Positions 49,149 to 58,740 are shown, numbered from the stretch's first letter. The stretch: DNA of 64,000 bases from Hyphomicrobium_A sp963812795 (GCA_963812795.1 CAWEWG010000012.1:1-64000); one strand, 5' to 3'. Numbers and translations are program-made. Notes: generated from the letters alone by a model not told the origin.

Positions 49149-49310
49149 CTTCAGCCAAGTCGGGTGGCGCCCCTAATCGCCGGCCCGACGCTCCCCCCGG
49201 AGCTTGAAAACGATGCCGTGGCATCGCGTTGCCCAAATTTGTTACAGAAGCCCGTGCTGCCCGCAAGTGGTCCAAACCATATTCAGAAATCGACGGTGCA
49301 GCGGCGCCAC
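49114..49310 (-). ncRNA. Possible structured RNA or regulatory leader with terminator
   Basis: On the minus strand, GTGGCGCC (49303-49310) can pair with GGCGCCAC (49164-49171), closing about 130 bases with internal hairpins (GATGCC-AC-GGCATC among others). About 16 bases later a terminator hairpin follows. No coding signal is seen. It could be a small RNA, or a riboswitch/attenuator controlling the MFS gene whose ATG is at 49008. The identity is not established. Confidence 0.35.
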
Positions 49311-49337
49311 AGGGGGCCCAGTCGGAGGCCCCAAAAC

Positions 49338-50168
49338 TCAGGGTTTGCGGCTGCCACGCAGCGCATGCAGATGATCGACGGGACCCGATCCACCCCCGAT
49401 TTTCAGCCCGCAGCCGGCCGTTAGAGCCGCGTGAACGAAGTGCTTTGCGGCACCGACGGCATCAACGAGCAACTCGCCTTTGGCCAGGCTGGCGGCGATG
49501 GCGGCCGATAGCGTGCATCCGGTGCCGTGCGTGTTGCCTGTATCGATACGCGGCAGCGCCAGGCGCACCGGCGCCCCCCCGCGCGCGACCAGGATGTCGA
49601 CGGCATCGATTCCCTCGCCGTGCCCGCCCTTGAGCAGCACGGCCTTTGGCCCCAGCGCCAGCAGGGCCTGCGCCTGCGCCAGCATCCCGGCCTCGTCCTC
49701 AGCGGGCGAACGATCGAGCAGGCGCGCGGCCTCCGCTAGGTTGGGCGTGACGATGTCAGCGAGCGGCAGCAGTTCGGCCCGCACCGCTTCTATCGCGTCC
49801 GGCTGCAGCAGCATGTCGCCGCTGGTCGCCACCATGACCGGGTCGACGACGAGTGGACCGAGGCGGTGCCGGCGCACGCCTTCGACCACCGCCAGCACCG
49901 TGGCGCGATCGTTGAGCATGCCCGTCTTCACCGCGGCGATCCTGAGGTCGCCGGCCACGGCGTCGATCTGCTGCGTCACGAATGCGGGCGGCACCGGCAG
50001 GATGGCCGCTACGCCGCGCGTATTCTGCGCCGTCAGCGCCGTCAGCACGCTGGCGCCGTAGACACCGAGCACGGTGAATGTCTTGAGGTCGGCCTGGATA
50101 CCGGCACCGCCGGAGCTATCCGAACCGGCGATGGTCAGGGCGACGGGCGTCTGATCGTGCTCCGCCAT
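49338..50168 (-). CDS. thiD: Hydroxymethylpyrimidine/phosphomethylpyrimidine kinase
   Basis: This ribokinase-fold kinase makes HMP-pyrophosphate for thiamine. The N-terminus is VALTIAGSDSSGGAGIQADL, the substrate loop is TALTAQNTRGV, and the ATP/anion-hole motif is GNTHGTGCTLSAAIAASLAK. The 276 residues match ThiD. No other thi gene or TPP riboswitch is seen next to it. The ATG at 50168 lies 13 bases after the ccdA stop. Confidence 0.92.
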   Translation of the reverse strand: MAEHDQTPVALTIAGSDSSGGAGIQADLKTFTVLGVYGASVLTALTAQNTRGVAAILPVPPAFVTQQIDAVAGDLRIAAVKTGMLNDRATVLAVVEGVRRHRLGPLVVDPVMVATSGDMLLQPDAIEAVRAELLPLADIVTPNLAEAARLLDRSPAEDEAGMLAQAQALLALGPKAVLLKGGHGEGIDAVDILVARGGAPVRLALPRIDTGNTHGTGCTLSAAIAASLAKGELLVDAVGAAKHFVHAALTAGCGLKIGGGSGPVDHLHALRGSRKP

Positions 50169-50181
50169 GCTTACCTGCCGA

Positions 50182-50994
50182 TCACTGCTGCGGCGCCCCG
50201 CGCTGCATGATCTCGCTGCCGAGATCCTTTGGCGTCACCGCCTGCTCGATGCGGCTCAGCGCCGGGAAGTTGTCCAGCAGCCAGCTGCCGAACCAGTTGA
50301 TCGAGCCGGTGAAGAACAACAGCCCGGTGATGACCAGCAGCGCGCCCATCGCCTTCTCCACCTTGTCGAGATGGCGACGGAATTTCTGCATGAAACCAAG
50401 GAACGGTCCAATGGCCACCGCAGCGAGGATAAAGGGAATGCCGAGCCCGAGCGAGTAGACGAACAGCAGCTTCACGCCGGTGGCGAGACTCCCCTCATTG
50501 GCGGCCAACGCCAGCACGGTGGCCAGTATCGGCCCGATGCATGGCGTCCACCCGAAGGCGAAGGCGAGGCCGATCACGTACGCCCCGATATAGCTGACGC
50601 CGTGGTGGTGCGTGCCGTGATAGCGCGCCTCCTTGTAGAGGAGGCCGATGCGGAAGATGCCGAGGAAGTGCAGGCCGAAAAGGATGATGATGATGCCGGC
50701 GACGATTTCCAGCTCGCGCTTGTAGGTCTGGATGAGCTGGCCGAACAGGGAAGCGCCGGCGCCGAGCCCGACGAACACCGTGGTGAAGCCAAGCACGAAC
50801 AGGATCGAGGCAAGTATCACACGCCGCCACACGTGCCGTGGCACCCCGCCTTCGGCAGCGAGTTCGTCGATGGTGGTGCCGCCGAGATAGCCGAGGTAGG
50901 GCGGCACCAGCGGCAGCACGCAGGGCGACAGGAAGCTCACCAGCCCGGCGAGCGCCACCCCGAAGTAGATCTGCAGATCCGCCAACATGGCCAC
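50182..50994 (-). CDS. ccdA: Cytochrome c biogenesis protein CcdA
   Basis: This six-helix protein passes electrons from cytoplasmic thioredoxin to periplasmic thiols. The Cys pair is split between helix 1 (LVSFLSPCVLPLVPPYLGYL) and helix 4 (AFAFGWTPCIGPILATVLAL), the CcdA/DsbD hallmark. The 270 residues are intact. It is co-directional with thiD. Confidence 0.9.
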   Translation of the reverse strand: MAMLADLQIYFGVALAGLVSFLSPCVLPLVPPYLGYLGGTTIDELAAEGGVPRHVWRRVILASILFVLGFTTVFVGLGAGASLFGQLIQTYKRELEIVAGIIIILFGLHFLGIFRIGLLYKEARYHGTHHHGVSYIGAYVIGLAFAFGWTPCIGPILATVLALAANEGSLATGVKLLFVYSLGLGIPFILAAVAIGPFLGFMQKFRRHLDKVEKAMGALLVITGLLFFTGSINWFGSWLLDNFPALSRIEQAVTPKDLGSEIMQRGAPQQ

Positions 50995-51050
50995 GCGCTA
51001 CTTTCTGCTCGTGGAGCACGCCCTTGGTAAGGGAGGTCCGGCCTTGCCGC

Positions 51051-52259
51051 CTAGGCTTGAGCGCGCACCAGCGCGGCGACGCCCGGCAGCTCGCGCCCTT
51101 CGAGCCATTCGAGGAAGGCGCCGCCGGCCGTCGAGACGTAGGTGAAATCTTGGGTAACGCCGGCCGCGTTCAAGGCCGCCACCGTGTCGCCGCCACCGGC
51201 GACGGTAACGAGCTTGCCCTCCTTGGTGAGGCGCGCCGCCTCGCGGGCCAGCTTGAAGGTGCCGTCGCCGAAGGGGGGCACCTCGAAGGCGCCGAGCGGG
51301 CCGTTCCACAGCAGCGTGCGGCATTCCTTCAGGACGTCGGCCATGTGCGCGACCGTCTTCGGCCCGACGTCGAGGATCATGGCGTTGCTCGGCACGGCGA
51401 GAATGGGCACGATGGCGTGGGCAACCCCGGTCTTGAACTCACGCGCGATCACCGCATCCTCGGGCAGCACCACGGCACAGCCGCGCGCCTTGGCCTCGCA
51501 CATGATCTCGCGCGCGGTCTCGACGAAGTCCGGCTCGGCCAGCGACTTGCCGATGTCGACGCCGTGCGACAGCAGGAAGGTGTTGGCCATGCCGCCGCCG
51601 ATGATCAGCTTGTCGACCTTGGCGGCGAGGTGCTTGAGGATGGGTATCTTGCTCGACACCTTGGCGCCGCCGACGAGGGCGGCGGTCGGCCGCTGCGGAT
51701 TGTCGAGGACGGCGCCTAGCGCGGCGATCTCTTCGAGCATCAGCGGACCGGCGTAGGCCGGCAGCACGCGGGCGAGCCCCTCGGTCGAAGCGTGGGCGCG
51801 ATGCGCCGCGGAGAAGGCGTCATTGACGAACATGTCGCCGGAACGGGCGAGGGAGGTGACGAACTCCGGGTCGTTCTTCTCCTCGCCCTTGTGAAAGCGC
51901 AGGTTCTCCAGAACGGCGATTTCGCCGGGCGCCAAGCGCGAGACGGCATCCTCGGCGCCTTCACCGATGCACGTATCGACGAACGTCACCGGCTGGCCCA
52001 GCAGCTCGGCCAGCTTGGCGGCGACGGGCGCCAGGCTCATCGACGGATCAGGACCGCCCTTGGGCCGACCGAAGTGCGAGATGACGACGACGCGGGCGTT
52101 GCGCGCGCTCAAGTCCTTGAGGCCGGCGAGGATGCGTTCGAGGCGCGTGGCGTCGGTCACCTTACCGTCGGCGACCGGTACGTTAAGGTCGGCACGCACG
52201 AGCACGCGCTTACCCGACACGTCGGCGTCGGAGATCGTCCTGAGCTTCGAAAGGTCCAT
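51051..52259 (-). CDS. pgk: Phosphoglycerate kinase
   Basis: This glycolytic/Calvin enzyme converts 1,3-bisphosphoglycerate and ADP to 3-phosphoglycerate and ATP. The N-terminal substrate domain has VLVRADLNVPVADGKVTDAT, VISHFGRPKGG and LENLRFHKGEEKNDPEF. The nucleotide domain has GGAKVSSKIPILKHLAAKVD, GPKTVAHM, WNGPLGAFEVPPFGDGT and TVAGGGDTVAAL. The 402 residues are intact. It follows tkt by 12 bases. A gap gene, often between them in this class, is not here. Confidence 0.96.
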   Translation of the reverse strand: MDLSKLRTISDADVSGKRVLVRADLNVPVADGKVTDATRLERILAGLKDLSARNARVVVISHFGRPKGGPDPSMSLAPVAAKLAELLGQPVTFVDTCIGEGAEDAVSRLAPGEIAVLENLRFHKGEEKNDPEFVTSLARSGDMFVNDAFSAAHRAHASTEGLARVLPAYAGPLMLEEIAALGAVLDNPQRPTAALVGGAKVSSKIPILKHLAAKVDKLIIGGGMANTFLLSHGVDIGKSLAEPDFVETAREIMCEAKARGCAVVLPEDAVIAREFKTGVAHAIVPILAVPSNAMILDVGPKTVAHMADVLKECRTLLWNGPLGAFEVPPFGDGTFKLAREAARLTKEGKLVTVAGGGDTVAALNAAGVTQDFTYVSTAGGAFLEWLEGRELPGVAALVRAQA

Positions 52260-52271
52260 GGCTGACGCGGC

Positions 52272-54287
52272 TCACTTCTTGACGAGGCTGCGGGCCGCTT
52301 CGGCAACGGCATCGGCCGTGACGCCGAAGTGCTTGTAGAGCTGTGGCGCCGGCGCCGAGGCACCGAAGTCCTTCAGGCCGACGAAGCGGCCGTTGTCGCC
52401 GAGCCATTCGTACCAGCACTGGGCGACACCGGCTTCGACGGCGACGCGCGGCTTGTCGCCGAGCACCTTGCGGCGATAGTTCTCGGACTGGGCGCGGAAC
52501 AGCTCCATCGACGGCATCGACACGACGGCGGCGCGGATGCCTTCCTCCGCCAGCATCTTGGCCGCTTCGACGGCGAGGCCCAGCTCGGACCCGGTGCCGA
52601 TCAGCGTGACGTCGCGGTCACCCTCGGGCTCGCTCAGCACATAGGCGCCCTTGGCACTGAGGTTCTCCTTCGACGGCTCCTTGCGCAGACTGTCGACCGC
52701 CTGCCGCGACAGCGCCAGCACCGAAGGATTGGCGTCGTGCTTCAGCGCGATCTCCCAACATTCGGCCGTCTCGAGACCCTCGGCGGGGCGCAGCGTCAGC
52801 AAATGCGGAATGGCGCGCAGCGCCGCCAGATGCTCGACCGGCTGGTGCGTCGGACCGTCCTCGCCGAGGCCGATGGAATCGTGCGTCATCACGTAGATGA
52901 CGCGCTGGCGCATCAGCGCGGAGAGACGGATCGAGGCGCGGCAGTAGTCGGTGAAGACGAGGAACGTGCCGCCGTACGGGATGAGGCCGCCCGATAGCGC
53001 CATGCCGTTCATGGCCGCCGCCATGCCGTGCTCGCGCACGCCGTAGCGGATATAGTTGCCGGCGAAGCTGCCAGGCACCACGTCCGTGTGGTGCTTCGTG
53101 CGCGTGCCGTTTGAAGGCGTGAGGTCGGCGGAGCCGCCGATCAACTCCGGCAGCACCGGAACGAGGTGATCCAGCGCCAGTTGCGACCACACGCGGGTGG
53201 CACGCTTCGTCTCATCGCCGAGCGCCGCCGACTTGGCGGCCGCGATGGCCTTCTCGACCGCGGCCTTGCGCGTTGATCCCGCCGGTTCGGCGAGCGCCGC
53301 AGCGGCGGCGGGGCCGGCTTTGTCGACGCGCGCCTTCCAATTTGCGCGCTCCTTGGCGCCGCGCTGTCCGACGGCACGCCAGGCCAGCAGCACCGGCTCG
53401 GGGATTTCGAACGGCGCGTGCGGCCAGACCAGCTTCTCGCGCGTGCCCTTGATCTCTTCCTCGCCGAGCGGCTCCCCGTGCGTCGAGGACTTGCCGGCCT
53501 TGGTCGGCGCGCCGTAGCCGATGGTCGTCTTGCAGGCGATCAACCACGGCTTCGATGCATCGGCGCGGGCATTGGCCAGCGCCGCCGAAATGGCCGCCGG
53601 ATCGTGGCCGTCGATGGACACGGCGTTCCAGCCGCTGGCCTTGAAGCGCGCGACCTGGTCGTCGGTCACCGACAGGCTGGTGGGTCCGTCGATCGAGATG
53701 CCGTTGTCGTCGAACAGCACGATGAGCTTGCCGAGCCCGAGGTGGCCGGCGAGCGAGATCGCCTCGTGGCTGATGCCCTCCATGAGGCAGCCGTCGCCGG
53801 CGATGACGTAGGTGTGGTGATCGATGACATCATCGCCGAGCCGCGCGTTCAGCAGGCGCTCCGACAGTGCCATACCGACGGCGTTGGCCAAGCCCTGGCC
53901 GAGCGGACCGGTCGTCGTCTCGATGCCGGCGGCGTGCCCGTGTTCGGGATGGCCGGCCGTCTTGGCGCCGAGCTGACGGAAGCGCTTCAGCTCGCCCACC
54001 TCCATGCCGGGATAGCCGGTGAGATAGAGCAGCGAATAGAGCAGCATCGAGCCGTGGCCGGCCGACAGCACGAAGCGGTCGCGGTTCGGCCAGTTCGGGT
54101 CGGCGGCATCGAAGCGTATCGCCTCGCGGAACAGCACCGTCGCCACGTCGGCCATGCCCATGGGCATGCCGGGGTGGCCGGACTTCGCCGCCTGCACCGC
54201 ATCCATGGCCAGCGCACGAATGGCGTTCGCCATATCGTTGTGGGCGACCGCCTTCGCCTCGCCGGTCGTCTCGCGCGCCTCGCTCAT
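52272..54287 (-). CDS. tkt: Transketolase
   Basis: This thiamine-diphosphate enzyme of the pentose phosphate/Calvin pathways has 671 residues. TPP/Mg motif: YVIAGDGCLMEGISHEAISL with FDDNGISIDG. The substrate-binding His lies in AAKSGHPGMPMGMADV, the catalytic Glu in YGVREHGMAAAMNGMAL and the second His in MTHDSIGLGEDGPTHQPVEH. The C-terminal domain (GSELGLAVEAAKMLAEEGIR) is intact. It lies directly upstream of pgk in the same direction. Confidence 0.97.
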   Translation of the reverse strand: MSEARETTGEAKAVAHNDMANAIRALAMDAVQAAKSGHPGMPMGMADVATVLFREAIRFDAADPNWPNRDRFVLSAGHGSMLLYSLLYLTGYPGMEVGELKRFRQLGAKTAGHPEHGHAAGIETTTGPLGQGLANAVGMALSERLLNARLGDDVIDHHTYVIAGDGCLMEGISHEAISLAGHLGLGKLIVLFDDNGISIDGPTSLSVTDDQVARFKASGWNAVSIDGHDPAAISAALANARADASKPWLIACKTTIGYGAPTKAGKSSTHGEPLGEEEIKGTREKLVWPHAPFEIPEPVLLAWRAVGQRGAKERANWKARVDKAGPAAAAALAEPAGSTRKAAVEKAIAAAKSAALGDETKRATRVWSQLALDHLVPVLPELIGGSADLTPSNGTRTKHHTDVVPGSFAGNYIRYGVREHGMAAAMNGMALSGGLIPYGGTFLVFTDYCRASIRLSALMRQRVIYVMTHDSIGLGEDGPTHQPVEHLAALRAIPHLLTLRPAEGLETAECWEIALKHDANPSVLALSRQAVDSLRKEPSKENLSAKGAYVLSEPEGDRDVTLIGTGSELGLAVEAAKMLAEEGIRAAVVSMPSMELFRAQSENYRRKVLGDKPRVAVEAGVAQCWYEWLGDNGRFVGLKDFGASAPAPQLYKHFGVTADAVAEAARSLVKK

Positions 54288-54425
54288 CGGTCCATCCCTG
54301 ATCGGCCTGACGGTGACGCGGTCCGGACCAACGGCCGGGCGCCCCCTTTTTTGCGTCAGGCACGTTTAGCGAGACGACCGCGCCGCGTCCATGCCTAGCG
54401 CCGCGAAGGAGCCGCGGGTTTCGCC

Positions 54426-55331
54426 TCAATCCACACGTGCGGCAAGGAATTCGTCAAGTTCGGCCCGCGTCGGCAGGCCGGCACGCGCGCCCAGCTTGCG
54501 GCATTTGAGGGCGGCGACCGCGGCGGCGACGCGCGCGCAATCCGCCGCCGGCCGCCCTTCCGCCAGGGCCCAGGCGTAGGCGCCGTGAAAAGCGTCTCCT
54601 GCACCTGTCGTATCAACGATCTCGGCCGCAAAACCGGGTTGATGACCGGATGCACCGCTTTTTGACAGCCACGTGTACCCGTCGGCGCCGCGGGTGACGC
54701 CGGCGTGGCCGACGCCCTGCGCCAGCACGCTCTCGAGCTGGGCGCGCTCGTCCATGCCGGGGGCGAACTCGTCAAGTGCTAAAGCGGAGAATATCGCGTA
54801 GTCGGCGAGGCAAAGGAACTCGGTCAAAAGTCCGCCTCCGCCGAGATCGGCATCGAGCAGCGTCGGCACTCCGTGCACCCGCGCCTCGCGGAACGCATCG
54901 CGCGTCGCCTCGACCCAGCGAAAGTCGCTGAGCACCGCGGCGGCGCCGGCGATCCGCTCCAACGGCAGCCAGCTCGAATCCATCGGCATGGCATGGTCAC
55001 GCTCGCCGATGATGAGGCGCTCGCCGCCCTGATCGACGATGACCGCCGAGGTCGACGAGCGCGCGTGCTCGAACGTGCGCACATAGCTCGTATCGACACC
55101 ATCGGCCTTCAGGTACCAATGAATACGCTGGCCGGCGCTGTCGCCGCCGGTCCGGCTCCACAGCTCCACCCTGCCGCCGAGGCGCGCGATGGTCGCCGCG
55201 GCGTTGGCCGCCATGCCGCCACCGCTCTCGATATGCTCCAGCGAGCGCACCTTCATCGGCTCGGGCGGGAACGCCTCGATGCGGTAGACGTAGTCGAGCG
55301 CCGCGTGCCCGACGCAGATGATCGGCTTCAC
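54426..55331 (-). CDS. PfkB-family sugar kinase
   Basis: This ribokinase-like kinase has 301 residues. The first PfkB signature SGGGMAANAAATIARLGGRV and the second, EIVDTTGAGDAFHGAYAWAL with the catalytic Asp, are clear. The substrate may be fructose, ribose or a related sugar and cannot be told. The GTG start overlaps the antiporter stop (GTGA), so the two are probably co-translated. Confidence 0.85.
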   Translation of the reverse strand: MKPIICVGHAALDYVYRIEAFPPEPMKVRSLEHIESGGGMAANAAATIARLGGRVELWSRTGGDSAGQRIHWYLKADGVDTSYVRTFEHARSSTSAVIVDQGGERLIIGERDHAMPMDSSWLPLERIAGAAAVLSDFRWVEATRDAFREARVHGVPTLLDADLGGGGLLTEFLCLADYAIFSALALDEFAPGMDERAQLESVLAQGVGHAGVTRGADGYTWLSKSGASGHQPGFAAEIVDTTGAGDAFHGAYAWALAEGRPAADCARVAAAVAALKCRKLGARAGLPTRAELDEFLAARVD

Positions 55332-57157
55332 CGGGAAATCTCCTCGGATTGCGCGGCCTCGCGCAGGCGCGCCTCCTCGGCGGCATCCTCCTCGAAGAGC
55401 ATCTCCAGGGTCTTTACGTCGCTGCGGGCGCGCTCGCGCAGCTTGTCGAGGTCGCTCGCCACCTTGTAGTCCTCGATCAGGCGACGCTCGTCGTGGGTGC
55501 GGAATGTATGGATGGTCCGCCCCGCCTCGCGATCGGAGACGCCGAGGCCTTTCAGCAGCTGCTTGGTGATGTCGAGCGAGGACAAGAAGGTCGAGCGCTG
55601 CAGGTAGGTGACGCCGAGGTCGAGCAGCCGGTGTGCGTGCGCGCGATTGCGGGCGCGGGCGTAGATCGGCAGGTTCGGGTACTTGGAGCGCGCCAGCTCG
55701 GCGGTGCGCATCGAGGCCTCGACGTCGTCGATGGCCAGCACCAGGGCGCGCGCCCGGTGCGCATCGGCCGCCTCGAGGATCTCGGGGCGGCTGGCATCGC
55801 CGTAGAACGCCTGGGCACCGAAGCGGCGCACGAACTCCACCTGCTCGGCGCTGATGTCGAGCGCGGTGAAGGGAATGCGCTTGGCGGTGAGGATGCGGCC
55901 GACGATCTGCCCGACACGGCCGAAGCCGGCGATGATCACGTGCCCGTCGTTGTCGGTCGGCACCTCGTAGGCGGGGGCCGGCGCCTTGCGCCGCGACAGC
56001 AGGCTTTCGACTTTCAAGAGGATCGGCGTCGCCGCCATCGACAGCGCCACGATGATGGTCAGGAGCTCGGTGTTCTCGCTGGTCAGCGAGCCCGCCGCAT
56101 ATCCCACCGTGAACAGCACGAAGGCGAACTCGCCGCCCTGCGACAGCACGAGGCCGAGGCGGCGCGCGGGGCCGGGCTCCAGCCCCTGCCAGCGGCCCAG
56201 CGCATAGAGGATCAGCGTCTTGACGAGGATCAGCCCGGCGACCAGCGTCAGGATGATGACCGGCTCATCGAGCAGCAGCCGCACGTCGATGGTCATGCCG
56301 ATGGCGGTGAAGAACAGGCCGAGCAGCAACCCCTCGAAGGGCTGGATGTCGGCCTCGAGCTGATGGCGATAGGACGATTCCGCCAGCAGCGCACCGGCGA
56401 TGAAGGCGCCGAGCGAAGCCGACAGCCCGGCGAGCTGCATGAGGATGGTCACGCCGACGACGGTGAGCAGCGCCGCCGCCGTCATCGCCTCCTTGACGCG
56501 CGTCAGGGCGACGAGCCGCAGGAGATAGTCGAGGGCGAAATGGCCGACAACGACGACCACCGCGATCAGGCCGAGACCCTCGAGCACGGCGACGAAATCC
56601 ATCTGCGTTGTCGTCGCCGTCGCGACGACCGCCGTCGTCGCAAACAGTGGCGCGAAGGCGATCAGCGGAATGGCGGCGAGATCCTGGAAAAGCAGCACGG
56701 AGAAGCCGAGCCGGCCGTGGCGCGTATTGAGATCGCCGGTCTCCTCCATGACCTGCAGGGCAAGGGCGGTCGAGGACAGCGCCAGCGCAAAGCCGGCGAA
56801 CAGCGCCGTCTGCCAGGAGAACCCTATCAACAGGCCGATGCCGGCGAGCGCCGCCCCGGTGAGCAGGACTTGCGCGCTGCCGAGCATGAACACGGCGTTG
56901 CGCATGGCCCAAAGCCGCTTCGGGCGCAGCTCAAGGCCGATCAGGAACAACAGGAGGACGATGCCGAACTCGGCGAAATGCAGGATTTCCTGCGCCTTGT
57001 AGTTGGAGAACGACCAGCCGATGGTGTTGGGGCCGAGCAACATGCCGACGACGAGGTAGCCAAGCACCGCGCTGATGCCGAGCCAGCGCGCCAACGGTCC
57101 GGCGATGGCGAGGGCGGCGAGCAGGATCGCCACCTCGTTCAATGAAACGCCGAGCAT
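55328..57157 (-). CDS. KefB/KefC-type monovalent cation:proton antiporter
   Basis: This is a CPA2 family antiporter. About 12 helices lie in residues 1-380, including VAILLAALAIAGPLARWLGI, FGIVLLLFLIGLELRPKRLW and ALSSTALALQVMEETGDLNT. A RCK/TrkA-N domain follows (GHVIIAGFGRVGQIVGRILT) with an NAD-binding Rossmann motif and EVEFVRRFGAQAFYGDAS-type residues. The charged C-terminal tail is shorter than in E. coli KefC. It probably exports K+ (or Na+) in response to redox or pH. The ATG at 57157 (MLGVSLNE) is preferred over upstream starts. Confidence 0.86.
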   Translation of the reverse strand: MLGVSLNEVAILLAALAIAGPLARWLGISAVLGYLVVGMLLGPNTIGWSFSNYKAQEILHFAEFGIVLLLFLIGLELRPKRLWAMRNAVFMLGSAQVLLTGAALAGIGLLIGFSWQTALFAGFALALSSTALALQVMEETGDLNTRHGRLGFSVLLFQDLAAIPLIAFAPLFATTAVVATATTTQMDFVAVLEGLGLIAVVVVVGHFALDYLLRLVALTRVKEAMTAAALLTVVGVTILMQLAGLSASLGAFIAGALLAESSYRHQLEADIQPFEGLLLGLFFTAIGMTIDVRLLLDEPVIILTLVAGLILVKTLILYALGRWQGLEPGPARRLGLVLSQGGEFAFVLFTVGYAAGSLTSENTELLTIIVALSMAATPILLKVESLLSRRKAPAPAYEVPTDNDGHVIIAGFGRVGQIVGRILTAKRIPFTALDISAEQVEFVRRFGAQAFYGDASRPEILEAADAHRARALVLAIDDVEASMRTAELARSKYPNLPIYARARNRAHAHRLLDLGVTYLQRSTFLSSLDITKQLLKGLGVSDREAGRTIHTFRTHDERRLIEDYKVASDLDKLRERARSDVKTLEMLFEEDAAEEARLREAAQSEEISR

Positions 57158-57543
57158 TCCTGTTCTTCCCCTGTCCACCCTCGTCGCGTGCATGTAGTGC
57201 GCCGCACCGGCACTTGCAGCTTCGGATTACGTCTAGCACGGACGCATTCCCGCGCGGCCACCCCGATGGCGATTTGCGCACGCGCGAGGTCGCAGACGAT
57301 GCTGCGGCGCGCGACCAACGTCTCGCCGACGGGCGCGGAATTCTGCGATACTTATTCGCGCCAGTGATTTGCTCTTCGGAGGGGGATGTCCGGTCGAATC
57401 AATGCGCGTTTACGGGGGCGTAACCTTAACGCCGCGTTAAGCGCTCTTTCCATAAGATGAACATGTCGGCCGATCGTCCGCAGTCTCGGCTCGGATAGCG
57501 GCGCGGCGATCGGCAAGAAGCTTCACGATAAGGGGGTCGCGCG
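57158..57543. other. Intergenic region with an operator-like palindrome
   Basis: No gene is seen in these 386 bases. At 57426-57440 there is a perfect palindrome TTAACGC-C-GCGTTAA, followed by TAAGAT at 57453 that could be a -10 box for the small gene at 57544. No -35 match was found. Confidence 0.4.
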
Positions 57544-57780
57544 ATGTCTTTCGATCTCGTCATGCGCACGCTAGGGGTGCTGACGTGCCTCTACACAGTC
57601 GCCTACTTCGTCACCACCATGAGCGTCGCCGCGCTGAATGGGGTTTCCTATAATTCGGGGCCGATGTGCGGTCCGAGCGGATGCGTCACGGTCGCCAGCA
57701 AGCACTCGGGGCCGCGCTACGCGTATGCCACCGGCGACGCACCGCTGTGGTCGGCAGCGACGTTCCTGTCCATCGACTAA
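57544..57780 (+). CDS. Small secreted or membrane protein
   Basis: This 78-residue protein has a hydrophobic N-terminal helix (GVLTCLYTVAYFVTTMSVAAL) followed by a polar segment with two Cys (GPMCGPSGCVTVASK) that could form a disulfide in the periplasm. AAGGGGG precedes the ATG at 57544. Function unknown. Confidence 0.5.
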   Translation: MSFDLVMRTLGVLTCLYTVAYFVTTMSVAALNGVSYNSGPMCGPSGCVTVASKHSGPRYAYATGDAPLWSAATFLSID

Positions 57781-57805
57781 GCGGCGAGCAGCCGAAGATC
57801 AGACT

Positions 57806-58684
57806 TTACGAGGAGCGCGTGCCACCGGCCGCGCTCCTTTGTCTTTTGACGACGGTATCGATCGCCATCAGCTCCGCCACCAGGGCGCCGAAATCCTTCA
57901 GCGGCACCATGTTCGGGCCGTCGGAAGGGGCGCGGTCGGGATCCTCGTGCGTCTCGATGAATACCCCGGCGACGCCGACGGCAACCGCCGCGCGCGCCAG
58001 CACCGGTACGAAGCGCCGATCGCCGCCCGAGCTCGTCCCCTGCCCGCCCGGTTGCTGCACCGAATGTGTCGCGTCGAAGATCACCGGGCAGCCCGTCTCC
58101 GCCATGATCGGCAGGCCGCGCATATCGGTGACGAGCGTGTTGTAGCCGAACGAGGAGCCGCGCTCGGTGAGCAGCACGTTGGCGTTGCCCGAGGCGACGA
58201 TCTTGGCGACGACGTTCTTCATGTCCCAAGGCGCCAGGAACTGCCCCTTCTTCACCTTGACGACACGGCCGGTCTGCGCCGCGGCGACGAGGATGTCCGT
58301 CTGCCGGCACAGGAAGGCGGGGATCTGCAGCACGTCGACGTAGGGCGCCAGCAAGGCGCATTGCGCGGCGTCGTGGATGTCGGTGACGATGGGCAGCCCG
58401 AGGGTTTCGCGGATTTCGGCGAATACCGGCAGCGCCGCCGCGAGCCCGATGCCGCGCTTGCCGGAAAGCGAGGTGCGGTTGGCCTTGTCGAAGGAGGTTT
58501 TGTAGACGAGGCCGAAGCCGAGCTTGGCGGCCTCTTCCTTCAACGCCGCGGCCGTCTCGAGCGCATGCGCGCGGCTTTCCATCTGGCAGGGGCCGGCGAA
58601 CACCGCCAACGGGGCGTCATTCGCCACCTCGAAACCGCCGATGGCGACGCGCGCATTGGGCTGCAGGGATTCGTGCCTGGTCAT
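57806..58684 (-). CDS. kdsA: 3-deoxy-D-manno-octulosonate 8-phosphate synthase
   Basis: This enzyme condenses arabinose-5-phosphate and phosphoenolpyruvate for LPS Kdo. Motifs: VFAGPCQMESRAHALETA, KTSFDKANRTSLSG, GLPIVTDIHD, VLQIPAFLCRQTDILVAAA, VKKGQFLAPWDM and FDATHSVQQPGGQGTSSGG. The 292 residues are slightly long at the C-terminus. It marks a Gram-negative outer membrane, so this part of the window cannot be actinobacterial. No eno neighbour is seen. Confidence 0.95.
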   Translation of the reverse strand: MTRHESLQPNARVAIGGFEVANDAPLAVFAGPCQMESRAHALETAAALKEEAAKLGFGLVYKTSFDKANRTSLSGKRGIGLAAALPVFAEIRETLGLPIVTDIHDAAQCALLAPYVDVLQIPAFLCRQTDILVAAAQTGRVVKVKKGQFLAPWDMKNVVAKIVASGNANVLLTERGSSFGYNTLVTDMRGLPIMAETGCPVIFDATHSVQQPGGQGTSSGGDRRFVPVLARAAVAVGVAGVFIETHEDPDRAPSDGPNMVPLKDFGALVAELMAIDTVVKRQRSAAGGTRSS

Positions 58685-58740
58685 GCCGTCCTATATCACG
58701 GCTGGGGCGCCTGGAATTCAACAACCCACCCCTAACGCAA

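Noticed and set aside
49338..50168. TPP riboswitch upstream of thiD
   Set aside because: The upstream space is only 13 bases after ccdA, with no CUGAGA-type thi box, so there is no room for one.
55349..57145. 598-codon plus-strand open frame opposite the antiporter
   Set aside because: It is Gln/Glu/Arg-rich with no membrane helices, while the minus-strand antiporter is highly convincing.
57426..57440. TTAACGC palindrome as a defined regulator site
   Set aside because: The palindrome is real but no known regulator consensus matches it and no -35 box is present, so only its presence is noted.
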